Below, in pieces: positions 8,234-16,942 of a stretch of 38,414 bases of DNA. This DNA comes from Acidobacteriota bacterium (GTDB taxonomy: Bacteria > Acidobacteriota > Terriglobia > Bryobacterales > Bryobacteraceae). The stretch spans positions 31,090 through 69,503 of the forward strand of contig JAFDVS010000052.1 of the NCBI GenBank assembly GCA_018268935.1, given 5' to 3'. Under the pieces are notes generated by a model. The model saw only the letters and a list, made by a program, of their open reading frames with translations. It did not search any database and was not told the DNA's origin. Each line of letters opens with the position of its first letter. The stretch's first letter is position 1. The position numbers were made by a program, and so were the translations under genes.

Positions 8234-10633
8234 ATTCGCTTGCTGGGCATAAAATTAATCCTGTTCATCACCGTTTCCCCGCCTGCCTTCCCCCAGTCCA
8301 CCGCCTCCCTCTCCGGCCGCGTCCTCGACCCCTCCGGAGCAGCTATCCCCCACGCGATCATCACCCTTTCCAACCCCATCTCCGGTTTTGCAAAACGAAC
8401 CCAAGCCGCCCTCGACGGCTCTTACTCCTTCTCCAATCTCCCCTTACAAAGCTACGAACTCGCCGCCGAACACCGTGGCTTCGTCAAATCCCGGCGCACG
8501 GTGGCCCTCCGATCCAATGTCCCCCTGCAGCAGGACTTAACCCTCACCCTCGACTCCGACCGCACCACCGTCGATGTCCGTTCCACCCAGGACGGCCTGC
8601 TCGTCGACCCCGCCGACACCGGCACACGCGCCCAGATCAATCAATCCGACATCGAGCGGCTCAGCCTTCAAGTAGGCAACCGCGGTCTGGAAGCCGCCCT
8701 CCTCACCTTCCCCGGGTTTTCGCAAAACGCCAACGGCGCCATACACCCCCGCGGCGCCCATAACCAGATGACCTTCGTTGTCGATGGAATGCCCATCTCC
8801 GACCAGCTCACCGGCGCCTTCGCCAACGCCGTCGACCCCAGCATTGTGCAGACCGTTGAGCTCTTCACCGGCAACATCCCGGCCGAGTACGGCAACAAAG
8901 TCTCCGCCGTGGCCAACGTCACCACGCGCGCCGGCGCCGGGGTGGGACGTGTGTTAGGGGGCACATTCATGGTTAGCGCGGCCGAATTCGACACCGCCAG
9001 CACCATGGCGCAAATCTCCGGGGAGAAAGGCAAACTCAGCTACTCCGCGTCCCTCAGCGCAATGAAGTCGAACCGCTATCTGGACCAGGTCAGCCTCGAC
9101 AACCTCCACAACGGCGGCAACCTCGAGCGTGCCTTCACCCGCGTCGATTACCAGCCAAACGGCCGCGACGTGTTCCGCTTCCATTTCATGGCGGGCCGAT
9201 CCTCATTCCAACTGGCGAACCTGCGCTCGCAACATGCCAACGGCATGGATCAACGGCAGGGTCTGCAGGATGGGAGCCTGATGCTCGGCTGGGTACGCAC
9301 CTTGAGCCCGCGCTCCACCTTCGACCTCACAGCCTCCGCGCGCACGGCCGAGGCCACGCTTTCCCCCAGCCTCGGCGACACGCCGGTCACCGCCGAGCAG
9401 CGCCGCCGCCTTACCACGCTCACTCTCTGGAACCGCTACAACACAATTCAAGGTGCACACACGTTCAAAGCCGGTTTCGACTATCAGTACTTCCCGCTCC
9501 AGGAGCGCTTCCAATTCGCCATCACCGACCCGTCATTCAACCATCCGCTCAGTGACACCTACATCGAGACGCTGCTGCCTCACGATCTCACCCGCGGCGG
9601 CAGCCCGTTCCAGTTTTCCCGCCGCGGCGCGGGGGCGCTCTACACCGGCTTCCTGCAGGACAACATCAAGTTCGGCCGCTGGCAACTGGCGCTCGGCCTG
9701 CGCTACGACAACTACCGCTTCCTGGTCAACGGCAATCAGATGCAGCCGCGCATCGGCGTCAGTTACCACCTGCGCGAAACGAACACCGTATTCCGCGCCT
9801 CCTACAATCGCACCTACCAGACCCCGCCCAACGAAAATCTGCTGCTCTCGAGCAGCGTCGAGGCAAGCCGTCTCGCCAGCCCCGTGGTACGCGCCGCACT
9901 CGGTGGCGCCGTCTCGCTGATCCGTCCCGAACGGCAGAATTTCTTCGAACTCGGCCTCCAGCAGGCGCTCGCCGGGCGCTTCAGCGTCAATGCGTCCTTC
10001 TACCACAAGAACGCCCGCGACCAGCAGGATAACGACAATTTCTTCAATACCGGAATCATTTTCCCCATGACGCTCGCCGGCATCCGCGTCAATGGAGTGG
10101 AAGGCCGCGTCGTGTTCCCGCAATGGCGCGGATTCAGCACCACCCTCAGCCTCACTCACGCACGAGCCATCTCGACTCCGCCCTTTACCGGCGGCCTGTT
10201 CCTCGGCAGCACCGCCGTCGATGCTCTAAGCGCCGGCCCCTTCGTCATCGATCACGATCAGAAGCTCAGCCTGCAGAACGTCGCCCAGTACTCCACCCGC
10301 AAAGGCTATTTCGTCACAGTCACCACGCGCTATGACAGCGGCCTGGTCACCAATCCCTCCGACCCCGCAGAGGTTGCCGCCGACCCCGATTATTCCGATC
10401 TCCTCCCCTACGTCAACCTGCTCTCCGCGCCACCACGCACGCGGCCCCGCACCATCGTCGACATCGCCACCGGCTACGAACACAAACGCAATGACCGCAA
10501 ACTCTGGGAGTTGACCCTGCAGACTTCCAACCTCACCAATCGCACCGCACTCTTCAACTTCCAATCGTTGTTCGTCGGCACAAGGCTCGTTCAGCCACGC
10601 ACGGTGGGTGTCCGTCTCAAGTGGTTCTTCTAG
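8231..10633 (+). CDS. TonB-dependent receptor with carboxypeptidase-regulatory domain
   Basis: The protein has 800 residues from ATG 8231; an in-frame ATG at 8213 adds six residues but lies inside the putative operator. The N-terminus MIRLLGIKLILFITVSPPAF is a signal peptide. Residues about 24-105 form a carboxypeptidase-D regulatory-like domain (SLSGRVLDPSGAAIPHAIITL...DGSYSFSNLPLQSYEL). A plug domain follows (LTFPGFSQN...MTFVVDGMPISDQ...IPAEYGNKVSAVANVTTRAG). The rest is a beta-barrel rich in alternating aromatic strands, ending VRLKWFF with the C-terminal aromatic expected for outer-membrane insertion. It is shorter than many acidobacterial relatives of 1000 or more residues. The role is outer-membrane uptake, probably of glycans or another large nutrient; the substrate is unknown. 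The 3' end overlaps the convergent phosphoesterase gene by four bases. Confidence 0.9.
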   Translation: MIRLLGIKLILFITVSPPAFPQSTASLSGRVLDPSGAAIPHAIITLSNPISGFAKRTQAALDGSYSFSNLPLQSYELAAEHRGFVKSRRTVALRSNVPLQQDLTLTLDSDRTTVDVRSTQDGLLVDPADTGTRAQINQSDIERLSLQVGNRGLEAALLTFPGFSQNANGAIHPRGAHNQMTFVVDGMPISDQLTGAFANAVDPSIVQTVELFTGNIPAEYGNKVSAVANVTTRAGAGVGRVLGGTFMVSAAEFDTASTMAQISGEKGKLSYSASLSAMKSNRYLDQVSLDNLHNGGNLERAFTRVDYQPNGRDVFRFHFMAGRSSFQLANLRSQHANGMDQRQGLQDGSLMLGWVRTLSPRSTFDLTASARTAEATLSPSLGDTPVTAEQRRRLTTLTLWNRYNTIQGAHTFKAGFDYQYFPLQERFQFAITDPSFNHPLSDTYIETLLPHDLTRGGSPFQFSRRGAGALYTGFLQDNIKFGRWQLALGLRYDNYRFLVNGNQMQPRIGVSYHLRETNTVFRASYNRTYQTPPNENLLLSSSVEASRLASPVVRAALGGAVSLIRPERQNFFELGLQQALAGRFSVNASFYHKNARDQQDNDNFFNTGIIFPMTLAGIRVNGVEGRVVFPQWRGFSTTLSLTHARAISTPPFTGGLFLGSTAVDALSAGPFVIDHDQKLSLQNVAQYSTRKGYFVTVTTRYDSGLVTNPSDPAEVAADPDYSDLLPYVNLLSAPPRTRPRTIVDIATGYEHKRNDRKLWELTLQTSNLTNRTALFNFQSLFVGTRLVQPRTVGVRLKWFF

Positions 10634-13191
10634 CGATCGTCGTCATCGACATCGAGCGATAACGGCGCGAATATCGCGTTCTTCACTCCCGGATACGGCA
10701 CGTCCCATCCCCGGATCGCACCCCATAGAATCCGGTTCACGCGTTCCGTCGGAGCCGCATCCGGAATGTGCCACTTCATCTTCGCCGAAGCCTTCGCCGC
10801 CTCCAGTGCTTTCCCCTTCATTGCACTCCGCGATGGGTTCCGCTCCATCAGGCTCTGCTGCGGCACGACAGCTTCATACGGCGTAAAGTCCGGCGTATCG
10901 GTGAAACTCGCGCGCATTTCCGTGGCAATCAAATCGAACAGCGACAGCGTCGGCAGCCCCAGAATCAGTTCGATGGTCTTGAGTATGCTCTGGTGCGCAT
11001 AAAACGTCGAATCGACATGCCCGCGGCGGATGTAGGGGCTCACCGCCAGCGCGATGGTGCGGTGCCCGTCCACATGATCGACTCCGTTCTGCGCGTCATC
11101 CTCGGTAATAAAGATCGCCATCTTCTTCCAGAAGGGCGATTTGCTCAGCGCCTCCACGATGCGCCCCGTGGCCAGATCATTGTCCGCCACCATCGCCTTC
11201 GGCGTGGAACCATTGGCCAGCAGCCCGGACGTGTGGTCGCTCGGCAGTTGCACAAAAACCAGATTGGGCATCTTGCCCTGCTTCTCCCATTGCTTCAGAT
11301 CTTCATTGAAGATATCGGCCCGGATCACATCGGGAATGGCTGTCGAATAAGCCGGGAAATTCTTCGCCAGCACCTTGTTCATCGAAGCCACAGGCGAAAC
11401 AACACTCCACTCGTTGAGAAATTTTTCGCCCTTCTCCCACCGCTCCAGGTATTCCCTCCGCCGGCTGCTGGGACTCGTGGTCACACCCGCATACTCGCCG
11501 TAGATGCGCACCGTGCGACCGCGCGCCAGCGCCGCATCCCACAGGAAGCCGCTTTCGCTGATCGCCAGAGCATCGGATCCGTCGAACGGATAGCTGCGCC
11601 CATGAAAGCCCGGCCACATCGCATAGGCATTTTCATTGGCCTGTGTGATCCACTGATGCCCGTCCGCGCTGTTGCCACCGGTGGCGTAGAAATTGTCCAG
11701 CACCACAAACTGCTCGGCCATGCGCCGCTGATTCGGAGTCACATCCGCGCCGAACATCACCAGCGACGGATCGCCGTTCCCCTTCTTCAAATCACCGAAA
11801 AGCTGGTCGTAGGTACGATTCTCCTTCACGATGAACACCACATGCTCAATCAAGGAAGGCTCGCCCGCGCGGCGCGGAATCGCCGTCGGCTTGGCCGACG
11901 CCACCGCAACCGGATCGGCCTGCTTTGGCCCCAGCGTCATGTGGTTGTTATGCGCAGCCGCGGTTGTGTAGCTCGCCAGTTGCGCCGCATCGGGGATATC
12001 GACAACATTCACCGCGCCGCGATAAGCATGCACGAAGCGCTGCTTCGGTTCATCGCGCCACGCCGAGCCCGCACCCAACAGCGCCCCTATCGCCAGTTGC
12101 TTCCCATCGGCACTGAGAGCCACTGCATTCGGATACCACGCCGTGGGAATCAATCCTTCCACTTTGCCGCTGGCCGTATTCATCACGGCCACCGCATTGA
12201 TGCCGCCGCAAGCCACATAGAGCCGCGATCCATCGGCGCTCAACACTGCCGCCGTCGGAGCAATCCCTTTCACATCGCGCTGGAACGGCTGCACCGCATC
12301 CCGCCGCAACACGCGCCCCGCCGCACTGTCGATCACCGTCACCGAATCGCGATTGCTGCTCGCCACAAACAGCCGCCCCCGCTTCTCATCCCAAGCCATC
12401 GCGTTCGGATGCGCATCCACCGCAACGGTATGCGTAATCTTTCCGCTCGCCAGATCCAGACGCACCACGTTGCCCGCATTCGCCACGCCGCGCGCATCCA
12501 CTGAGACACGGTCCGCACCTGCATTCCGTCCCAACGGTCCGGTAAGCATGCCGTCCTTCGGCACCGGCCCGCCCCAATTGCTTACCCAGGCCACCGTGCC
12601 TGTTTCGTTCAACACCACACCAAACGGCGCAATGCCTGTCTTCATCTTCAGCAGCACCTTCCCCGATTCCGCATCGGCCACCGCCAGTTCGTTGTTCTGG
12701 ATCATCGGCACGGCCACCACGCGCACGCCCTGTGGATTCGGCTTCGCCGCCACCGCCATTGACCCCGCGTTCACCGTACCCAGGTCCCCCTGCAACACCG
12801 CCTGCTTGTTGTCCGCAAAAGCGCCCAGTCGCACCTGCTTGCGATCCACAGCGCTGGTAGCCAGCGCGCGTTTCGCCACCGCGTCAAAGCGCAACCCCTG
12901 AATGCCGGGCGCACCACCCAGCGCAATCTGCTCCAGCACCTTGTTCTCGCGCCAGTCGAGCCGGTAGACATGCGACGCCGTGGTGATCCACACCTCGCGG
13001 GCATCGGCGCCAAAGTCAACCGCATAGACCCGTCCATTGAATACTGCCGGCACGCCCGCCGGCGAAATCGCCTGCCGTGTCGTGATCACACCGGGATCGG
13101 TGACCGCGCGCACCGGAGCATCGTTGGTCTGCGCAGCCAGTTGCGCCGCTACGAGGACAAACAAGTTTACAAGCATAACCCTCCACAGCAT
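10630..13191 (-). CDS. YncE-like beta-propeller / phosphoesterase (alkaline phosphatase superfamily)
   Basis: The protein has 853 residues. The signal peptide LFVLVAAQLAAQ sits behind either ATG 13191 or ATG 13176; the latter follows GGAGG at a short spacing, so the start may be five codons later. Residues about 40-420 form a YVTN/YncE-type propeller (VAWVSNWGG; HPNAMAWDEKRGRLFVASSN; AVLSADGSRLYVACGG; YPNAVALSADGKQLAIG). From about 455 the phosphoesterase (phospholipase C/acid phosphatase-like) domain follows: HVVFIVKENRTYDQLFGDL, GNSADGHQWITQ, FITEDDAQNGVDHVDGHR and HVDSTFYAHQSILKTIE. This fusion is common in Acidobacteria. Expected to be periplasmic, hydrolysing a phosphate ester; the substrate is unknown. 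Confidence 0.9.
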   Translation of the reverse strand: MLWRVMLVNLFVLVAAQLAAQTNDAPVRAVTDPGVITTRQAISPAGVPAVFNGRVYAVDFGADAREVWITTASHVYRLDWRENKVLEQIALGGAPGIQGLRFDAVAKRALATSAVDRKQVRLGAFADNKQAVLQGDLGTVNAGSMAVAAKPNPQGVRVVAVPMIQNNELAVADAESGKVLLKMKTGIAPFGVVLNETGTVAWVSNWGGPVPKDGMLTGPLGRNAGADRVSVDARGVANAGNVVRLDLASGKITHTVAVDAHPNAMAWDEKRGRLFVASSNRDSVTVIDSAAGRVLRRDAVQPFQRDVKGIAPTAAVLSADGSRLYVACGGINAVAVMNTASGKVEGLIPTAWYPNAVALSADGKQLAIGALLGAGSAWRDEPKQRFVHAYRGAVNVVDIPDAAQLASYTTAAAHNNHMTLGPKQADPVAVASAKPTAIPRRAGEPSLIEHVVFIVKENRTYDQLFGDLKKGNGDPSLVMFGADVTPNQRRMAEQFVVLDNFYATGGNSADGHQWITQANENAYAMWPGFHGRSYPFDGSDALAISESGFLWDAALARGRTVRIYGEYAGVTTSPSSRRREYLERWEKGEKFLNEWSVVSPVASMNKVLAKNFPAYSTAIPDVIRADIFNEDLKQWEKQGKMPNLVFVQLPSDHTSGLLANGSTPKAMVADNDLATGRIVEALSKSPFWKKMAIFITEDDAQNGVDHVDGHRTIALAVSPYIRRGHVDSTFYAHQSILKTIELILGLPTLSLFDLIATEMRASFTDTPDFTPYEAVVPQQSLMERNPSRSAMKGKALEAAKASAKMKWHIPDAAPTERVNRILWGAIRGWDVPYPGVKNAIFAPLSLDVDDDDR

Positions 13192-13209
13192 GACAGAATC
13201 GCCGATCCT

Positions 13210-14439
13210 ATGGACATGCGGGATGGCATTCGGGTGACGATTCTGTTTCTCTGCGTCCTACCTGTCTGCGCGCAGACGCCGGCCGAGAGACTCGCCTCGC
13301 CCGATCGCGATACCGTACTTGAAGCTCTCGGCGCTTTGAAGCGCGGCGCCGCGTCCCAGCAAGCCGTAGTTGCGCTCCTCGAACACCCCGATGCTCTCAT
13401 CCGCCAGGTGGCCTGCCGCACGCTCGGCCGCATTGGACAGGGCGACCGCAGAATCGCCGCGATTCTGGCAAAAGAGATCGACCGCAAAGACATGCCCCAC
13501 GCTGCCGAAGCCATCCGGGCACTGCACGACTTCGGAGCCAACGCCGAACCCGCGGTTCCGGCACTGGGCCGAGCCCTCTCGCGAGACGAGGAAATCCTGC
13601 GCGCCGCAGCCGCCGAAGCGCTTGGACGGATCGGTCCCCCCGCCGCGCCCTTCGTACCCAAACTCATTGAGCTCTGGCGTGACCCTCAGAGAACCGTACG
13701 CGCACAGGCACTGCGCGCCACCGAAGCCATGGGCCCAGCCGCCAAGCCGGCCCTCGAAGCCGCCCTCCAATCCTCCGACCCCGGCACCCGCTACACCGCA
13801 GCCTGGCACTTACACAAACTCAGCGCTGCACCCACAGGCATTGTCACCGATGAGTACCCCACCCTCCTCCGCCAGGTGTCACAGTCCGAGTTCCCTGCCC
13901 CCGGCGGCAAACGTCTGCTCGCCACGATCCACGAAGGCGACGAACGCCCCGGCGAACTTCGCCTCCACGCACCGGCGCCAGGCGGATGGCGGCTGAGTCG
14001 GAAGCTCGAAGGGCTCCCACCCGGAGAAGGCCAATTCCAAACCCCTCAGCACTTCCGCCAAAACGGCCACCATTTCCTCTACATCGCACTCCGCATCGAC
14101 GGCACCGGAGCCATGCACGAAGACACCATCCTCTGGATCGCCCCCGACCTCACCTTGCACGATGTGCCATTCACCCCCGCCCCCGCTGCCGCGAAAACCC
14201 GTCTCGCCCCTGGCGAAGGAATCTGGAAAGGCGAGATCAACACGTTCAGCAACACCACGATGACTTTCCACTTCTTCATCTGGAAGGAAGGCGACGGCAA
14301 CTGCTGCCCCTCCGCCGGCGAAGGGGAGGGAAACTACGTCCTGAGCGGCGCGCCGCGCTTCGACACCGCGTCCAAAACCTGGAAACACTCCTTCCGCATC
14401 ACCCCCGGCGCCTGGCGCCGCCTCCCCGCGCAACCGTAA
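13210..14439 (+). CDS. exported HEAT-repeat protein
   Basis: The protein has 409 residues from ATG 13210 (or 13216). This start gives a signal peptide (RVTILFLCVLPVCAQT); the frame stays open upstream, but that part lies inside the opposite gene. Residues about 25-190 contain HEAT/PBS-lyase-like repeats (VLEALGALKRGAASQQAVVA; IRQVACRTLGRIGQGDRRIA; LRAAAAEALGRIGPPAAPFV; VRAQALRATEAMGPAAKPAL). The C-terminal 200 residues are beta-rich with no repeats, and include IWKEGDGNCCPSAGEGEGNY, a Cys-Cys motif seen in some periplasmic uncharacterised proteins. Only 18 bp separate it from the divergent phosphoesterase start, so the two promoters must overlap each other or the coding starts. A protein-binding scaffold role is inferred. 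Confidence 0.85.
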   Translation: MDMRDGIRVTILFLCVLPVCAQTPAERLASPDRDTVLEALGALKRGAASQQAVVALLEHPDALIRQVACRTLGRIGQGDRRIAAILAKEIDRKDMPHAAEAIRALHDFGANAEPAVPALGRALSRDEEILRAAAAEALGRIGPPAAPFVPKLIELWRDPQRTVRAQALRATEAMGPAAKPALEAALQSSDPGTRYTAAWHLHKLSAAPTGIVTDEYPTLLRQVSQSEFPAPGGKRLLATIHEGDERPGELRLHAPAPGGWRLSRKLEGLPPGEGQFQTPQHFRQNGHHFLYIALRIDGTGAMHEDTILWIAPDLTLHDVPFTPAPAAAKTRLAPGEGIWKGEINTFSNTTMTFHFFIWKEGDGNCCPSAGEGEGNYVLSGAPRFDTASKTWKHSFRITPGAWRRLPAQP

Positions 14440-14495
14440 CCAAAGTTTGAATCCCGCAACGTGACACCTCCCGCGCGCATCCGTCTCTATAGCGA

Positions 14496-14501
14496 TATAA
14501 T
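14496..14501 (+). promoter_or_regulatory. -10 box upstream of the S41-like gene
   Basis: A perfect TATAAT in an otherwise GC-rich stretch, about 57 bp before the ATG. No good -35 is seen. The inferred leader would be about 50 nt, would contain AAGGAG at 14507-14512, and could fold GGAGAGGG against CCCCTTCTCC. Confidence 0.45.
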
Positions 14502-14519
14502 CGTGTAAGGAGAGGGCTT

Positions 14520-14543
14520 GTGTACTGGCCCCTTCTCCGCTGA
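14520..14543 (+). other. possible 7-codon leader peptide (MYWPLLR)
   Basis: A GTG codon seven bases after AAGGAG opens a seven-codon reading frame ending in TGA, just before the S41-like gene. It may be chance; it is noted because its ribosome-binding site is better than that of the main gene. Confidence 0.2.
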
Positions 14544-14557
14544 AAGGCTCCAATTCA

Positions 14558-15823
14558 ATGAACAGCCGGTTCAAACTGTTTGTGGTCACTTCCTCCACCT
14601 GCCTGGTGGTACTGCTCGTTTTCGGCGCGGCCATGGGCCGTTCCGCCTCCCCTGAAGACGCCTACAAACACCTGGCCGTCTATACGGAAGTCCTCTCGCG
14701 CATCAAAAGCGACTACGTGGAAGAGCCTGACATGAAGAACGTCACCCTCGGCGCACTCAACGGCTTGCTCGAGTCCCTCGACCCCTACGCCAGCTACCTC
14801 AATGCCGATCAGTACAAACAGTTCCTCAAGTACAAAGACAACCGCAAAGCCGACGTCGGCCTCATCCTTTCGAAGAAGTACGGTTACCTCAATGTCGTCG
14901 ACGCCATCCCCAATTCCCCCGGAGCGAAAGCAGGCCTTTCCACCGGTGACGTGCTCGAAGCCATCGGCGCCGTCTCCACCCGCGACATGCCCCTCGCCTA
15001 CGCCGAAATGTTGCTCCACGGCGACCCCGGCACCAGCATCGAACTCACCGTCCTCCGCGTCCGCCGCAGCACCGAGCCCCAGAAAGTCGGCCTCATCCGC
15101 GCCGCCATCAAGTTCGCCCCTGTCACCACCAAAATGGAGCAGGATCAGGTAGGCCGCATCTCGCTCAGCAGCGTCGAACCCGGTAAAGCCAAGGAAGTGG
15201 CCGCAGCCATCAAAGACCTCGAAAAGCAGGGCGCGAAGAAGATCATCCTCGACCTCCGCAACGCCGCTTCCGGTTCCCCCGAAGAGGGCATCGCCCTGGC
15301 CAATCTGTTCCTCGAAAAGGGTCTCATCAGCTACCTCATGGGTCAGAAATCCCCGCGCCAGAATTTCGAAGCTACTGCCTCCAAAGCCCTCTGGAAAGGC
15401 CCGCTCGCCGTCATCACCAATCGCGGTACCGCCAACGGCGCCGAGATCGCGGCCGCCGCCATTCTCGATGGCAAGCGCGGTGAAGTCATCGGCGAACGCA
15501 CCTACGGCGACGCCGCCGTACGCAAAGCCATTCTCATGGACGACGGTGGCGCTGTGATCCTCTCCACCGCGAAATATTACTCGCCTTCCGGCAAAGCCCT
15601 CCAGGATACGGGCGTCACTCCCAGCGTCCCGCTGGTCGAGAACGAACCCGTCGCCGATCCCGACGACGAAACTCAGCCCGAACCGCAGGCACAACCGCAG
15701 ACGCCCCAGGCCAAGCCGGGTGAAGATCTGCTGCTCAAAAAGGCCATTGAAGTTCTCAACTCCGGCAAGCCCGTCGCTCAGGAACTCAAACCCGAGCACC
15801 GCACGCTGGCCAAAGCTGCTTAA
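14558..15823 (+). CDS. CtpA-like S41 protein lacking catalytic Ser and Lys (pseudo-protease)
   Basis: The protein has 421 residues. An N-terminal membrane anchor or signal (FKLFVVTSSTCLVVLLVFGAA) is followed by the CtpA N-terminal helical bundle (YTEVLSRIKSDYVEEPDMK...LLESLDPYASYL), a PDZ domain (about 105-185: GYLNVVDAIPNSPGAKAGLSTGDVLEAI) and the S41 core (ISLSSVEPG...KKIILDLRNAASGSPEEGIALA). The usual GSASASEI nucleophile motif reads GTANGAEI here, so Asn293 replaces the Ser. The usual TFGKG reads TYGDA, so Asp318 replaces the Lys. The spacing between the two positions is exactly the 25 residues of Prc. The fold is therefore kept but the Ser-Lys dyad is gone. A binding or regulatory role in the periplasm is inferred. 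The tail is Pro/Gln/Glu-rich (PQAQPQTPQ). AAAGG lies 10 bases before the ATG. It may be co-transcribed with the FmdB and ABC genes. Confidence 0.9.
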   Translation: MNSRFKLFVVTSSTCLVVLLVFGAAMGRSASPEDAYKHLAVYTEVLSRIKSDYVEEPDMKNVTLGALNGLLESLDPYASYLNADQYKQFLKYKDNRKADVGLILSKKYGYLNVVDAIPNSPGAKAGLSTGDVLEAIGAVSTRDMPLAYAEMLLHGDPGTSIELTVLRVRRSTEPQKVGLIRAAIKFAPVTTKMEQDQVGRISLSSVEPGKAKEVAAAIKDLEKQGAKKIILDLRNAASGSPEEGIALANLFLEKGLISYLMGQKSPRQNFEATASKALWKGPLAVITNRGTANGAEIAAAAILDGKRGEVIGERTYGDAAVRKAILMDDGGAVILSTAKYYSPSGKALQDTGVTPSVPLVENEPVADPDDETQPEPQAQPQTPQAKPGEDLLLKKAIEVLNSGKPVAQELKPEHRTLAKAA

Positions 15824-15837
15824 CAGAAGTTTACGGA

Positions 15838-15846
15838 AACTATAGT
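15838..15846. promoter_or_regulatory. AACTATAGT box directly before the FmdB gene
   Basis: The same nine bases occur at 8218-8226, also directly before a start codon. They contain the 8-bp palindrome ACTATAGT and a -10-like TATAGT. They lie two bases from the ATG, which is too close for a standard leader. They could be an operator core or part of a start-proximal promoter. Confidence 0.35.
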
Positions 15847-15848
15847 CT

Positions 15849-16139
15849 ATGCCCCTCTACGAATATCGATGCTCTCAGTGTGATCGTGTCTTTGAAGTGA
15901 TTCAAAAGTTCTCAGACGAGCCTCTCACTGTGCACGAGGGCTGCGGCGGCGCCGTCGAGCGCCTCATCTCCGCCCCCGGTCTCCAATTCAAGGGCAGCGG
16001 CTGGTACATCACCGACTACGCCCGTTCCGGCTCGTCCAAAGGCGGCGCCTCAAAATCCTCTGAGTCGAAGACCGAGTCTAAATCCGATAGCACTCCCGCG
16101 AAGTCAGACACCTCATCCACCTCAACGAAGAAAGACTGA
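15849..16139 (+). CDS. FmdB-family zinc-ribbon protein
   Basis: The protein has 96 residues. It starts MPLYEYRCSQCDRVFEVIQK, the hallmark of the FmdB/CxxC_CxxC_SSSS regulatory family. Cys8 and Cys11 form the first zinc knuckle. The second knuckle, usually C-x2-C-G-G, reads HEGCGG, so His may replace one Cys ligand. The conserved LISAPGLQFKGSGWYITDYA follows, and then a low-complexity Ser/Lys/Thr-rich tail of about 35 residues. The role of the family is poorly defined; it was named from the formamidase operon regulator. It is 25 bp from the S41-like gene and 38 bp from the ABC ATPase gene. Confidence 0.9.
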   Translation: MPLYEYRCSQCDRVFEVIQKFSDEPLTVHEGCGGAVERLISAPGLQFKGSGWYITDYARSGSSKGGASKSSESKTESKSDSTPAKSDTSSTSTKKD

Positions 16140-16177
16140 CGGGAACACTCCACACTCCATTGCTGTCTAATGGAGTG

Positions 16178-16942
16178 ATGTTGGAAGTCCGTCAGCTTAC
16201 GAAACGTTACAGCGGCATCACGGTCGTCGACCGTGTCAGCTTCTCCATCGCCCCCGGCGAGATTCTCGGCTATCTTGGCCCCAACGGCGCAGGCAAGAGC
16301 ACCACAGTCAAAATGCTCACCGGCCTTATCGAGCCCTCCGAAGGCGAGATCCTCTTCAGGGGCGAAAACATCGTCCAGGACATGAAGAGCTTCCAACGCC
16401 GCCTGGGCTACGTCGCCGAAGAAGCGCATCTCTATCCCCACTTGAGCGGACGCGAATACCTCCAACTGGCCGGACGCCTCCACGGCATCGAACGCCACAC
16501 GCTCGACACCCGCATGGACGAGTTGCTCCGCCTCTTCGGGCTGTGGGAAGACCGCCACTCCCTGCTCGCCTCTTACTCCAAAGGCATGCGCCAGAAAATC
16601 CTGCTCTCCGCGGCCCTGCTCCACGATCCCGAATTGCTCATCCTCGATGAACCCTTCTCCGGCCTCGATGTGAACGCCGCCATGGTACTGCGCAGCCTCT
16701 TGCGAGCCATGGCGGAGCGCAACAAAATCGTGCTCTATAGCTCGCATGTGCTGGAAGTAGTGGAAAAGGTGGCCACCTCGGTGCTCATCCTGCGCAAAGG
16801 CCAGGTCGTAGCCCATGACTCCGTCCGCAACCTGCAATCGCTGATGGCGCAGCCTTCGCTCGAAGCTGTCTTCGCCCAACTTACCCAAACCGAAGACACA
16901 GACTCCATCGCCCAACGCATTCTGCACACGGTGTCGTCATGA
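16178..16942 (+). CDS. ABC transporter ATP-binding protein
   Basis: The protein has 254 residues from ATG 16178; a TTG at 16160 is in frame, but MLEVRQLTKRYSG is the usual beginning. It has Walker A GPNGAGKST, Q-loop region YVAEEAHLYPHLSG, signature SYSKGMRQKI, Walker B LLILDEPFSGLD and the H-loop in LYSSHVLEVVE. The class is ABC-2-type export ATPase (CcmA/NatA-like). Its stop overlaps the start of the permease gene by four bases (ATGA), so it drives that protein. The exported substrate is unknown; lipids, peptides or antibiotics are typical for the class. Confidence 0.94.
   Translation: MLEVRQLTKRYSGITVVDRVSFSIAPGEILGYLGPNGAGKSTTVKMLTGLIEPSEGEILFRGENIVQDMKSFQRRLGYVAEEAHLYPHLSGREYLQLAGRLHGIERHTLDTRMDELLRLFGLWEDRHSLLASYSKGMRQKILLSAALLHDPELLILDEPFSGLDVNAAMVLRSLLRAMAERNKIVLYSSHVLEVVEKVATSVLILRKGQVVAHDSVRNLQSLMAQPSLEAVFAQLTQTEDTDSIAQRILHTVSS

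Noticed and set aside
10768..12504. 578-residue plus-strand frame
   Set aside because: It is antisense to the phosphoesterase/propeller gene, His/Arg-rich, and lacks a domain; the opposite strand has clear family motifs.
12970..13209. Longer N-terminus for the HEAT-repeat protein
   Set aside because: It lies antisense within the phosphoesterase gene and would bury the signal peptide.
14555..15799. 414-residue minus-strand frame
   Set aside because: It is the exact antisense of the S41-like gene, with Gly/Phe/Asp-rich nonsense composition and no motif.
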